From contig JAFNJA010000084.1 in assembly GCA_017601265.1 (NCBI GenBank), forward strand, positions 310 to 8,624: DNA of 8,315 nucleotides, written 5' to 3'. The notes under the pieces are model-generated. The model was not told the origin of the DNA, did not search any database, and saw only the letters and a list, made by a program, of their open reading frames with translations. The position numbers and the translations under genes were made by a program. Positions 1 to 7,019 of the stretch are shown here, piece after piece. Position 1 is the stretch's first letter. The number at the start of each line of letters is the position of its first letter. The stretch comes from Candidatus Brockarchaeota archaeon. Its GTDB lineage: Archaea > Thermoproteota > EX4484-205 > DTQO01.

Positions 1-1
1 G

Positions 2-61
2 ACCGAGAAGGTAGAGCCTCTCGGGTGGGAGCACTTCAGGAAGTGGCATCGATCCCGCTAG
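2..61 (+). CDS. Possible C-terminal tail of a convergent gene (partial, unrecognised)
   Basis: The plus strand, read from base 2, gives 19 codons with mostly G or C third positions and ends at TAG (59-61), three bases before the lpdA stop on the other strand. The encoded tail is basic and aromatic (…GWEHFRKWHRSR). If real, it is the end of a gene lying mostly outside the window and converging on the lpdA operon. I do not recognise it. A competing reading exists on the minus strand: an ATG at 49-47 opens a frame (MPLPEVLPPERLYLLG…) running off the left edge, 15 bases after the lpdA stop, which would make it the next operon gene. Sixty bases cannot settle which is right. A 6-bp inverted repeat (3-8 with 19-24) also lies here. 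Confidence 0.3.
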   Translation, partial: TEKVEPLGWEHFRKWHRSR

Positions 62-64
62 GCC

Positions 65-1453
65 TTAAAGGTCTTTTCCGGGCGCGTGCAGGGCTTCCCG
101 GTCAGCGTCGCGAACCGCCTCGATGAGCGCTTCCGTTACAGTCGGGTGGGCGATGACGCACTCCTTCATCTTCCCTGCGTCGGCTCCGAGGGCGATCGCC
201 ACGGTTGCCGCCGCTATGATCTCGGCCGCCGCGGGACCTACCGCGTGGGCTCCGACCAGCGCGTTGCTTTCCCTGTCTACCAGGACTTTCACGAATCCCT
301 CCGTTTCATCCAAGGCCCTGGCTTCAGCGTTTGCCGCGAAGGGGAACCTCCCCACTTTGTACCCGCTTTCCTCCTCGATCCCGCCAGTTTTGATCCCCAC
401 GCTCGCTGCCTCGGGAATTGTGTACACGCAGCTTGGAACTTTTCCGAGGTCTATCTTCGCTTCTCCCCCCATAACGTTCCGAGCGCACGCCATGCCTTCC
501 GCGAACGCGGCGTGGGCCAGGAAAGGTTGCCCGGTTACGTCCCCCACGGCATAGATCCCTTTCACGTTCGTCTCCATCCTCCGATCGACCTCTATTCCTC
601 GGTCGGAAAACTTGACCCCCAACCTTGCGAGTTCCCCGGGATTTATGCGGGGTTTCCGTCCGATGGCCACGAGGATCTTCTCCGACCAGATCGCTTTGGT
701 CCCTTCCCTTGTCTTGACCTCCAAGCCGTCCCTCCCGAGCCCCTTCACCTGGCAACCAGTCATGACTTCGATCCCGGCGCGGCCCATCCTCCTTCGCATG
801 AATTCGGACACTTCCCAATCCTCCGATGGAAGGATGCGTTCCATCTTTTCCAGCACGGTTATCCTCGTCCCTAGGGCTTTGAAGATCGTTGCAAACTCCA
901 AGCCGACGGCGCCCCCTCCGACGATGGTCAAGGATTCCGGCGGAGCGTTGAGCGCCAACATATCGTCGCTGGTCAAGACCCTCTCTCCGTCGAACTCCAG
1001 TTCCCGCATCCCTTGAGGCAAGGAGCCGGTAGCTAACACGACGTTCTTTGCTTCGATCCTCCTCGTTTGGCCTCCTTCGGAAACTTTGACGGAGCTTTTG
1101 GACAGGGGCTCGCCCACCCCCATAACTACGGGTATTCCATAACTGTCGAGGAGCCTTTCGATGCCCCTGACCGACGCGTCCACCAGCCGCTCCCTCCTTT
1201 TCACGATCTCCGCGTAACTGATCGATTCATTCTCGAGATGGATCGCGAACCTCTCGGCCCTCCTTAGGCGTTCAAGAAGTTTCACGCTGGCCTGCATAGC
1301 TTTCGTGGGTATGCACCCATAGTTAGCGCAAACCCCTCCGAGCCTCCCCTTTTCGACTATGACGGCCTCACCGCCAAGCTGGGCTATCTTGATCGCTGCC
1401 GCGTAACCTCCCGGGCCCCCTCCGATTATTACGGCGTCCTTCACCGTTTCCAC
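65..1453 (-). CDS. lpdA: Dihydrolipoyl dehydrogenase (E3 / glycine cleavage L-protein)
   Basis: This cytoplasmic FAD flavoenzyme reoxidises the dihydrolipoyl arm of GcvH with NAD+. At 462 residues it has the normal family length. Domains in order: an N-terminal FAD Rossmann motif (GGGPGG, about residues 11-16), the redox-active disulfide in GGVCANYGCIPTK (C42 and C47, CX4C), an NAD-binding motif (GGGAVGLEFA, about 177-186), the second FAD motif (GIYAVGDVTG), and a dimerisation domain ending in the catalytic HPTVTE pair (H436 and E441). All catalytic residues are present and there is no fused lipoyl domain. The start is GTG (1453-1451): an in-frame TGA lies directly before it, the first ATG is far inside at residue 53, and the FAD motif needs this N-terminus. 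It starts 10 bases after the ligase stop and is the last clear gene of the run. A related disulfide reductase is possible, but the context favours the L-protein. Confidence 0.95.
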   Translation of the reverse strand: METVKDAVIIGGGPGGYAAAIKIAQLGGEAVIVEKGRLGGVCANYGCIPTKAMQASVKLLERLRRAERFAIHLENESISYAEIVKRRERLVDASVRGIERLLDSYGIPVVMGVGEPLSKSSVKVSEGGQTRRIEAKNVVLATGSLPQGMRELEFDGERVLTSDDMLALNAPPESLTIVGGGAVGLEFATIFKALGTRITVLEKMERILPSEDWEVSEFMRRRMGRAGIEVMTGCQVKGLGRDGLEVKTREGTKAIWSEKILVAIGRKPRINPGELARLGVKFSDRGIEVDRRMETNVKGIYAVGDVTGQPFLAHAAFAEGMACARNVMGGEAKIDLGKVPSCVYTIPEAASVGIKTGGIEEESGYKVGRFPFAANAEARALDETEGFVKVLVDRESNALVGAHAVGPAAAEIIAAATVAIALGADAGKMKECVIAHPTVTEALIEAVRDADREALHAPGKDL

Positions 1454-1463
1454 TCAACCCCGC

Positions 1464-2279
1464 TCAGTGCCTATGGTTCCATTCCCTCGTCGAATACTTG
1501 CTTGCCGCGAGGTGGGCTGCCAGTTTTTGTTCGCTCTCAGTCAACGTCCCCTCCACGAGGTTCACGTTCAGCGCAACCCCAAAACCTTTGGCGAGTTCCC
1601 CCACCAGGCGCCCTTGGCTCACATCCGCCCCCAAGATTCCGTTGATGCCGGCCACGTGCTCCTTCAACTCTTCGACGGTCCTACGCTTCATCTTCCTCGC
1701 GGACCTTTTCAGCAAAGAGAGGATTTCTTCGTAATTCACGTCCAATAGAACGGTTCCATGCTGCAGTATCGTGTGGTGCTTGCGCGTCTGCGCGCTGCCG
1801 GAGACTTTCTTGCCGTCAACCAACACGTCGTTAACGGGCTTGAACTTTGCCTCTATGCCCAGTCCCTTCAGGCCTTCGATCACCCCCATGCAGATCAGCC
1901 TTATCGACTCCTGGATGTCGCGGGGCATCGCAGGATCGTCCTCCGACACCACGAGGCTGTACGTGACCTCGTTATCGTGGAATACCGCGCCCCCGCCGCT
2001 TATCCTGCGCACGTAGGCGACGCCAAGCGCCGCGGCCTTTTCCAGATCGACCTCCTCCTCGATCGCTTGGAAATAACCTATGCTGATCGTTGGCGTTGAC
2101 CATCCGTAAAACCTCACCGTCGGTTGGTTCTCACCCCTGCTCCTGTGCAAGAGCAGCGATTCGTCGATCGCCATGTTCACGTAAGGGTCACCAAGCCCTG
2201 TCAGGAGCAGCCTCCACGCGGGTCTAGCGTTCATTTTCGTTGCTTTCCATCCAGCCCTCGCTTTTGGCGCCGCGCTCAT
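1464..2279 (-). CDS. lplA: Lipoate-protein ligase A family (octanoate/lipoate ligase acting on GcvH)
   Basis: This 271-residue protein of the biotin/lipoate ligase fold should activate lipoate or octanoate with ATP and attach it to the lipoyl lysine of GcvH. Visible motifs are the substrate loop RRISGGGAVFHD (residues 91-102), PVNDVLVDGKKVSGSAQ (148-164) with the expected catalytic lysine K158, and LQHGTVLLD (172-180). The last 90 residues form a small accessory-like region ending YSTREWN. The only cysteine (C130) lies outside the position used by LipM/LipL octanoyltransferases, so a ligase is more likely than a thioester transferase. The ATG at 2279 overlaps the stop of the upstream radical SAM gene (ATGA), implying translational coupling. 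A second ATG at residue 16 (2234) sits just before the usual start of family homology (WRLLLTGLGDPYVNMAIDES) and could be the true start. Standing between two radical SAM genes and lpdA, it probably loads the octanoyl substrate for sulfur insertion. Confidence 0.88.
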   Translation of the reverse strand: MSAAPKARAGWKATKMNARPAWRLLLTGLGDPYVNMAIDESLLLHRSRGENQPTVRFYGWSTPTISIGYFQAIEEEVDLEKAAALGVAYVRRISGGGAVFHDNEVTYSLVVSEDDPAMPRDIQESIRLICMGVIEGLKGLGIEAKFKPVNDVLVDGKKVSGSAQTRKHHTILQHGTVLLDVNYEEILSLLKRSARKMKRRTVEELKEHVAGINGILGADVSQGRLVGELAKGFGVALNVNLVEGTLTESEQKLAAHLAASKYSTREWNHRH

Positions 2280-3169
2280 TTAACCATCGCGCTTTCCAAG
2301 AGCCGGAGTTCCTCTTCGAACTCGACGTCCGATAGCGGCCTGGGATAGTTGTACATCCTGCGGCTCGGCCTTTCGTTGTAGAACGGCCTGTTGCAGCCCG
2401 GGCAGCCTGATGTCATGAAAGCCGAGGGTTCGAGGATAGGCTTCAGATCCTCCCAATCGCGGCCGAAGAACGTGACCTGCCCCTTCGAATCGAACTCGAA
2501 ATCCCGGGCCATGCCGCGCTCTATAAGGTATAGCGCGACCTGCGCCCTCCTGTACTTTTTGTAATCGGGCGCCGGGTGCTTCGCCATCTTCGTTCCGGGG
2601 CACGGCGTGAAGGCGAAGAGAGCTATCTTGACGCCTGAAAGGTTGAGCTTCGCCATCACCCTTACGAGCTCGTCCTCCCGCTCCCCGAGTCCGACGATGA
2701 GGTGCGTTGACAACCTGCCCCTGAACCTCTCGGCCGCTTCCTCCACAAGAGACAAGTCCCTCTCGAGGCACCCTGACCTCAGCTCCTCGTAGATTCCCGG
2801 GCTCGCGGCGTCGATCGAAAGGCCGAGCCTGTCGACGCCGGCATCGAAGAATTTCTCTGCAAGGTCCGCCTGCATGGGCCTTGCCGCCAAGCTTATGGGC
2901 AGCGACAGCGAGCTCAACGCGCTTACCGCGTCCAATGCCCGCGCAACCCAATCGCGCCCATGCACTACCTGCACGCACACCCTCTGGAATAGGGATTCGC
3001 GCCTTGAAAGGGAGTTGAGGACCTCTTCGTCTTCAAAGGTAGGCCAACTTATCCTCGACAAAGCGTTTCGAGCGGTGCTTCCCGCAGCCTGGGCGCAGTA
3101 GCCGCACCTGAATGCGCAATTTCCCGGGATCATCAGGTGCGCGGTCGTAGGCTTCACGTCGAGCCTCAA
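2276..3169 (-). CDS. Radical SAM protein, biotin-synthase-related; likely one half of the LipS1/LipS2 lipoyl synthase
   Basis: This is a radical SAM enzyme with the [4Fe-4S] motif CAFRCGYC (CX3CX2C: C18, C22, C25). A TIM-barrel body follows, including GLSIDAASPGIYEELR (116-131) and LIVGLGE (157-163). A C-terminal TSGCPGCNRPFYNERP segment carries C256 and C259, likely ligands of a second cluster or of the sulfur donor. From memory this pattern matches the biotin-synthase-related group COG2516. Together with its partner it would insert two sulfurs into the octanoyl chain on GcvH, as the LipS pair does in Thermococcus kodakarensis. I cannot decide which LipS number it carries. No biotin genes are nearby, so biotin synthase is unlikely. 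Within the frame the only ordinary start is TTG at 3169, giving 297 residues. The frame stays open 18 codons further upstream with protein-like sequence, so the true N-terminus is probably longer (see 3170-3240). Its stop overlaps the ligase ATG. Confidence 0.82.
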   Translation of the reverse strand: MRLDVKPTTAHLMIPGNCAFRCGYCAQAAGSTARNALSRISWPTFEDEEVLNSLSRRESLFQRVCVQVVHGRDWVARALDAVSALSSLSLPISLAARPMQADLAEKFFDAGVDRLGLSIDAASPGIYEELRSGCLERDLSLVEEAAERFRGRLSTHLIVGLGEREDELVRVMAKLNLSGVKIALFAFTPCPGTKMAKHPAPDYKKYRRAQVALYLIERGMARDFEFDSKGQVTFFGRDWEDLKPILEPSAFMTSGCPGCNRPFYNERPSRRMYNYPRPLSDVEFEEELRLLESAMVK

Positions 3170-3240
3170 CCTGGCCAGGCCCAGGAGGGCGGCCGTGCCT
3201 ATCGCGACTCTTAACGTGGGGTTTCACCTTCGGCAGCCAT
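3170..3240 (-). other. Probable missing 5' end of the CPGC-type radical SAM gene, apparently frameshifted by one base
   Basis: Upstream of the TTG at 3169 the same frame encodes NPTLRVAIGTAALLGLAR before a TGA at 3226-3224, with no ATG, GTG or TTG among these codons (only ATA at 3202 and two CTG). In another frame an ATG at 3240 reads MAAEGETPR and then stops at 3213-3211. Adding one base in the run GAAACCCC (minus strand, about 3219-3226) joins the two and gives a 321-residue protein whose N-terminus would read MAAEGE(T/N)PTLRVAIGTAALLGL. The continuation looks like real protein leading smoothly into the domain that begins VKPTTAHLM. A one-base loss in a short homopolymer, through sequencing error or mutation, is the simplest explanation. 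Initiation at TTG or at the rare ATA is the alternative. Confidence 0.5.
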
Positions 3241-3283
3241 CACCGATCGGAAAGCGGCGGATCTTTCCTCGACGCACCGAATT

Positions 3284-4102
3284 TCATATGGCGCAGCACT
3301 CTTCCCTCCTCGCCACTTTGAAACCATTCTCCTCCGCGAACCTTACGGCGTTCCTTGAAGGCACCACGATCCTGTCTATTCCGAGCTGTACGGCGATTAG
3401 GTCGATCCTTTTCCTGTATTCCCCTTTCGGCCTCATGCACCCGAGGAATATCGAAGTTTTTCGAAGCTTCTCCTTCGCCTCCTTCAAGATTCCGGCAACC
3501 TCGCTCAAGCTTGGAGGTTCCAAACTCGCGTACGGGGTCCCCGGAGTTGGGATCAAGATGTTGAAGACCACCGCATCGGCGCCCAACGAGTCCAAGACCT
3601 CTATCGCCTTCCTTTCGCCAGCAACCTTCCCCTTTTTCAACCCAATCGTGACGTGGGGGACGACCCTGACGTGCCTGCGCAGAGCGCGGTAGGATTCTAC
3701 GTAATCGTCCACTGACTTTTCCAAGCCGTACACTTCGCGTATGGTATCGTCGTCGCACAAGAGGTTGAACGATGCCACGTGCACGAAGGGGGATATCGCC
3801 TTGACGCTCTCCTCCCTGATCAGCCCCGTGTGTACCACGAGCTTGTACCTGCGCGACAGGGTTCGGAGGGTGCCGAGGTGCTCCACCAGTGGAACCTCGC
3901 CATCGCGGTTACAGCCGCCCGTAACGAGGCAGCTTTTGGCACCCTTCCTGTCCAGATTTCTTAGGTAAACCGCGTTGCAGTGGGGGCACCTGAGTGCGCA
4001 CTCTTTCCCAGTCACGCTGACCTCCGCGGTCTTGGTGGGGTAGACGAACTCGATTTTTTTACCCGATCCATCCTTTTCAGCCGCGGTTTTGATGCGACCC
4101 AT
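3284..4102 (-). CDS. Radical SAM protein (COG1856-like); likely the other half of the LipS1/LipS2 lipoyl synthase
   Basis: This 272-residue radical SAM protein has the cluster motif CALRCPHC (CX3CX2C: C35, C39, C42) following VSVTG. A second conserved-looking stretch, SCLVTGGCNRDGEVPL (57-72), contains C58 and C64. The middle of the protein is barrel-like. Near the end are GCMRPKG (221-227) and a terminal EECCAI (C269, C270). The spare cysteines C58, C64, C222, C269 and C270 could hold an auxiliary cluster that donates sulfur. From memory this architecture belongs to the uncharacterised biotin synthetase homologue group COG1856, which pairs with the neighbouring COG2516-like protein as the LipS1/LipS2 lipoyl synthase. 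I cannot assign the LipS number. The ATG at 4102 is well supported: an in-frame TGA lies just upstream and a GGTGAGG ribosome-binding site sits 10 bases before it. It follows gcvPB after 138 bases and precedes the second radical SAM gene. Confidence 0.82.
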   Translation of the reverse strand: MGRIKTAAEKDGSGKKIEFVYPTKTAEVSVTGKECALRCPHCNAVYLRNLDRKGAKSCLVTGGCNRDGEVPLVEHLGTLRTLSRRYKLVVHTGLIREESVKAISPFVHVASFNLLCDDDTIREVYGLEKSVDDYVESYRALRRHVRVVPHVTIGLKKGKVAGERKAIEVLDSLGADAVVFNILIPTPGTPYASLEPPSLSEVAGILKEAKEKLRKTSIFLGCMRPKGEYRKRIDLIAVQLGIDRIVVPSRNAVRFAEENGFKVARREECCAI

Positions 4103-4240
4103 CTGGATGGGCCCTCACCATCGCGCTTGCCCCATTGCCGTGGCTTCCCCACAAACGTTCCAGTCCCGGAAGTTGCCAGTCGGTTCCGCAAAACGCGGCG
4201 CCCGGGAGCGGTTGGAAGGCGGGCGAGGCTTTCGTTCCTT
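4103..4240 (-). other. 138-base gap between gcvPB and the lipoyl-assembly genes
   Basis: This is the largest non-coding break inside the gcv-lip run. I see no convincing short gene, no T-rich stretch that would act as an archaeal terminator on the minus strand, and no clear TATA box. It holds a short inverted repeat (ccgc 4186-4189 with gcgg 4195-4198 around a five-base loop) and a small direct repeat ccagtc at 4160-4165 and 4176-4181. These are too weak to name as a binding site. A weak internal promoter cannot be excluded, but read-through from gcvPB is the simplest view. Confidence 0.4.
4113..4119 (-). promoter_or_regulatory. Ribosome-binding site GGTGAGG for the COG1856-like radical SAM gene
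   Basis: On the minus strand GGTGAGG stands 10 bases before the ATG at 4102. It matches part of the GGAGGTGAT sequence complementary to the 3' end of archaeal 16S rRNA. The in-frame stop TGA (4117-4115) is embedded in it, so translation in this frame cannot begin further upstream. Confidence 0.65.
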
Positions 4241-5674
4241 TCATCGCTCTTTCCACCTCAGGTTCGGCTTTCTTGCCGCCGTCAGGGCATCGAGCCTGGT
4301 CGTGGGCGTGGTCTTTGGGGCGTTGCGTAGAAGTTCAGGTTCCTTCTCAGCCTCTTCCGCTATCTTCAGCATCGCCTCGACGAAAGAGTCCAAGGTCTCC
4401 TTCCCCTCCGTTTCGGTGGGCTCTATCATTATCGCCTCTTTTACGATCAGCGGGAAGTACACCGTGGGCGGATGGAATCCATAATCGATAAGCCTTTTCG
4501 CTATGTCCATCGCGTGGACTCCGAAGTCGAGCTGCCTCTTGCCCGAGAGCACGAACTCGTGTTTGCAGACGCGGTCGTAGGGCAATTCGTAGGCGCCTTC
4601 AAGCTTCCGCATGACGTAGTTGGCGTTGAGGACCGCGTTTTCGGCGACCTCTTTCAACCCTTCAGGCCCCAGGGCCCTGATGTAAGCGTAAGCCTTGACG
4701 AGGACCGAAAAGTTTCCGTAAAAGGCTTTGACCCGCCCTATCGATTCCGGCCGGTCGTAATCCAGGAAGTACCTGCCCCCGTTTTTTTGGACGACGGGTT
4801 TCGGGAGGAAACGCGCCAAGCGCTCCTTCACGCCTACGGGGCCGGAGCCGGGCCCGCCCCCTCCGTGGGGCGCTGAGAAAGTCTTGTGGAGGTTCAGGTG
4901 GACGATGTCGAAACCCATGTCCCCCGGCTTGGCGATTCCCAGGATCGCGTTCATGTTCGCCCCGTCGCAGTACATCAATCCCCCATTTCCGTGCACGATG
5001 TCCGATATCTCGAGTATGTTTTCCTCGAACAAACCCAAGGTGTTCGGGTTCGTCAGCATGAGCGCCGCCACGTCCTCGGTCGCCTTGCCCTTCAGCTCGA
5101 CCATGTCGACTCCGCCTCTTGGATCGGAAGGAATTTCGACGACCTCGTAACCGCAGAGCGCCGCGCTCGCCGGGTTCGTGCCGTGCGCGGAGTCGGGCAC
5201 CAGCACCTTTTTCCTGTTCTCGCCTCTTCTCTTGAAGTACGCCTTCGCCATCATCAGGCCCGTCAGCTCTCCCTGCGCGCCGGCAGCAGGCTGGAGCGTG
5301 AACGCGTCCATTCCGGTTATCTCCGCGAGGTCCCTTGAGAGTTCGTAGATCACCTGGAGGCAGCCCTGGCTCAATTCCTCGGGCTGGTAAGGGTGCGCCG
5401 ATTTGAAGCCCGGAAGGCCGGCTATAACCTCGTTTACCTTCGGGTTGTACTTCATCGTGCATGAGCCGAGGGGATAGAAACCCGAATCTACGCCGAAGTT
5501 CATCCGCGAGAGCGCCGTGTAGTGCCTCACCACGTCGACCTCCGAGACCTCCGGGAGAGGGATTTCGCTCCTGAGCTCCGTTTCCGGGATGCCCAAATCC
5601 TGCTCCGGAACGTCCAATTCCGGCAAAGACGCCCCTTCGCGGCCCTCTGCGGACAGTTCGAAGATCAGCTTCAT
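4241..5674 (-). CDS. gcvPB: Glycine dehydrogenase (decarboxylating) subunit 2, PLP-binding half of the P-protein
   Basis: This is the C-terminal, cofactor-carrying half of the split glycine cleavage P-protein. With GcvPA it decarboxylates glycine through pyridoxal phosphate and transfers the aminomethyl group to lipoyl-GcvH. The protein has 477 residues, usual for the family. Visible motifs are FYPLGSCTMKYNP (66-78), HPYQPEELSQG (94-104), the substrate/PLP region DSAHGTNPASAA (161-172), the aspartate in YCDGANMNA (235-243), and the PLP lysine K264 in LNLHKTFSAPHGGGGPGSGP. All key parts are intact. The frame is open upstream to 5851, but the ATG at 5674 is the real start. It overlaps the gcvPA stop (ATGA), follows an AGGGGGATC ribosome-binding sequence, and the extra 59 upstream residues read like shadow sequence of gcvPA. 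Confidence 0.96.
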   Translation of the reverse strand: MKLIFELSAEGREGASLPELDVPEQDLGIPETELRSEIPLPEVSEVDVVRHYTALSRMNFGVDSGFYPLGSCTMKYNPKVNEVIAGLPGFKSAHPYQPEELSQGCLQVIYELSRDLAEITGMDAFTLQPAAGAQGELTGLMMAKAYFKRRGENRKKVLVPDSAHGTNPASAALCGYEVVEIPSDPRGGVDMVELKGKATEDVAALMLTNPNTLGLFEENILEISDIVHGNGGLMYCDGANMNAILGIAKPGDMGFDIVHLNLHKTFSAPHGGGGPGSGPVGVKERLARFLPKPVVQKNGGRYFLDYDRPESIGRVKAFYGNFSVLVKAYAYIRALGPEGLKEVAENAVLNANYVMRKLEGAYELPYDRVCKHEFVLSGKRQLDFGVHAMDIAKRLIDYGFHPPTVYFPLIVKEAIMIEPTETEGKETLDSFVEAMLKIAEEAEKEPELLRNAPKTTPTTRLDALTAARKPNLRWKER

Positions 5675-7017
5675 CCGCAGATCCCCCTGAGGGTTTCGAT
5701 CAGGAGATCGATGTCCTTTCTCGCGCTCTTCTCCGTGGCGCAAAGGAGCCAGCAGTCTTCCAGCCCCCGGTAGAACCTCCCAACGGGCAGGCCGCCCAGT
5801 ATCGATCTTTTCGTCAATTCCTCGTTTATCTTGCGGGGGTCGATCGGGCACCTTACGACGAATTCGTTGTAGTACGGTTTTTCGAATCGGGCTTCGAATC
5901 CCTTGAGCTCCAACACTCTGGAGCGTAGGTACCTCGCCTTCTGGGCGTTCAGCGTGGAAAGTTTCCTGAAACCCCTCCTTCCGAGGGCGGCCAGGTATAC
6001 CGTCGCCGCCAAAGCGTTCAGAGCCTGGTTGGAGCAGATGTTCGAGGTGGCTTTCTCGCGCCTCACGTGCTGTTCCCTGGCCTGGAGCGTCATCACGAAT
6101 CCCCTCCTTCCTTCGGTGTCCGTTGTCATGCCGACAAGCCTTCCCGGCATCTTTTGCAGGAACTCCTGCCTCGCGGCCAGGAAGCCGAGGTGGGGGCCGC
6201 CGAAACTGACGCTGTTGCCCAGGCTCTGCCCCTCGCCCGCGGCGATGTCGGCGCCGAATTCGCCGGGCGCCTTAAGGAGGCCGAGCGAAGTTGGTTCCAC
6301 CACGCAGACTACGAAGAGGGCTTTCTTTTCGTGCGCGATCTTGCCAACTTCGTCTAAATCTTCCAAGTTTCCGAAGAAGTTCGGATTTTGGACGAGCACG
6401 GCGGAGGTCTTGTCAGAAACCTCTTTGGCCAATTCCGTCACGGAAGTGACGCCGTCCTCCCAGCCCACCTCCCTGAACTCGAGGCCCCTGTTTTCGACGT
6501 ACGTTTTGACGACCTCCCTGTATTCGGGATGGATCGTCGAAGATGCTATGACCTCGCCCCTCCTCGACACGTTCGAGGCCATTATCGCCGCTTCGGCAAG
6601 GGCGGAGGCGCCGTCGTAAAGCGAGGCGTTGCAGACGTCCATGCCTGTAAGTTGGCAGATGAGCGTTTGGAACTCGTATATCGCCTGGAGCATCCCTTGG
6701 CTCGCTTCAGCCTGGTAAGGCGTGTACGCCGTGTAAAATTCGGACCTGCCAACCAGGCATGGGACTACGCTGGGTATGAAGTGGTCGTAGGCTCCCGCGC
6801 CCAGGAAGCACTTGTATCTTTCCGTGTCGGCGTTCTTCCCGCTGATCTCCGAGAACGCTTCCAAGAGTTCTTGTTCCGACAGGGGGCGTTGCAGGTTTAG
6901 AGGCCTTTTGAGGAGGATCTCCTCGTCAATGTCCTTGAAAAGTTCTTGGACCGATCCGATCCCTATCGAATCCATCATCTCCCGCCGTTCTTTGTCTGTG
7001 TTGACAACGAACCTCAT
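5671..7017 (-). CDS. gcvPA: Glycine dehydrogenase (decarboxylating) subunit 1, N-terminal half of the P-protein
   Basis: This is the PLP-fold partner of GcvPB. The two together form the glycine-decarboxylating P-protein. The 448-residue protein keeps the family landmarks: an N-terminus MRFVVNTDKERREMM, FLGAGAYDHFIPSVV, YTPYQAEASQGMLQAIYEFQ, LTGMDVCNASLYDGA, and VQNPNFFG. Like other A subunits it lacks the PLP-binding lysine motif, which is in GcvPB. I chose the ATG at 7017. The frame also offers a GTG at 7026, but that GTG lies within the GGGTG sequence that looks like the ribosome-binding site, and family homology begins at the ATG. It starts 27 bases after gcvH, a gap filled by a hairpin, and its stop overlaps the gcvPB start. 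Confidence 0.95.
   Translation of the reverse strand: MRFVVNTDKERREMMDSIGIGSVQELFKDIDEEILLKRPLNLQRPLSEQELLEAFSEISGKNADTERYKCFLGAGAYDHFIPSVVPCLVGRSEFYTAYTPYQAEASQGMLQAIYEFQTLICQLTGMDVCNASLYDGASALAEAAIMASNVSRRGEVIASSTIHPEYREVVKTYVENRGLEFREVGWEDGVTSVTELAKEVSDKTSAVLVQNPNFFGNLEDLDEVGKIAHEKKALFVVCVVEPTSLGLLKAPGEFGADIAAGEGQSLGNSVSFGGPHLGFLAARQEFLQKMPGRLVGMTTDTEGRRGFVMTLQAREQHVRREKATSNICSNQALNALAATVYLAALGRRGFRKLSTLNAQKARYLRSRVLELKGFEARFEKPYYNEFVVRCPIDPRKINEELTKRSILGGLPVGRFYRGLEDCWLLCATEKSARKDIDLLIETLRGICG
5681..5688 (-). promoter_or_regulatory. Ribosome-binding site for gcvPB, inside the end of gcvPA
   Basis: The minus strand reads AGGGGGAT six bases before the ATG at 5674, close to the archaeal GGAGGTGAT pattern. 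It lies within the last codons of gcvPA and decides the start of gcvPB against the longer open frame reaching 5851. With the ATGA overlap it implies coupled translation of the two P-protein halves, which suits a fixed subunit ratio. Confidence 0.6.
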
Positions 7018-7019
7018 CC

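Noticed and set aside
86..874. Long open plus-strand frame opposite lpdA (262 codons), with several similar frames opposite lplA, gcvPB and gcvPA
   Set aside because: These are antisense shadows of well-conserved minus-strand genes in GC-rich DNA. Their translations are rich in Arg, Pro, His and Ser with no recognisable motifs.
3033..3227. 64-codon minus-strand frame starting GTG at 3227
   Set aside because: It overlaps the radical SAM domain in the wrong frame and its Arg/Pro-rich translation looks like shadow sequence. Only the frameshift question at this spot is retained.
2276..4102. Reading the two radical SAM genes as biotin synthases
   Set aside because: No biotin pathway gene is nearby. 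Both lie in a GcvH/ligase/Lpd context and come as the pair known to make lipoyl groups.
2283..4128. Identical 12-mer accatcgcgctt at 2283-2294 and 4117-4128, each just before a gene start
   Set aside because: A few 12-base matches are expected by chance in 8 kb. One copy is explained by the coding end of the radical SAM gene.
5675..5851. N-terminal extension of gcvPB by 59 codons
   Set aside because: It lies wholly inside gcvPA in another frame and has no family similarity. The ATG at 5674 has a ribosome-binding site and an ATGA overlap.
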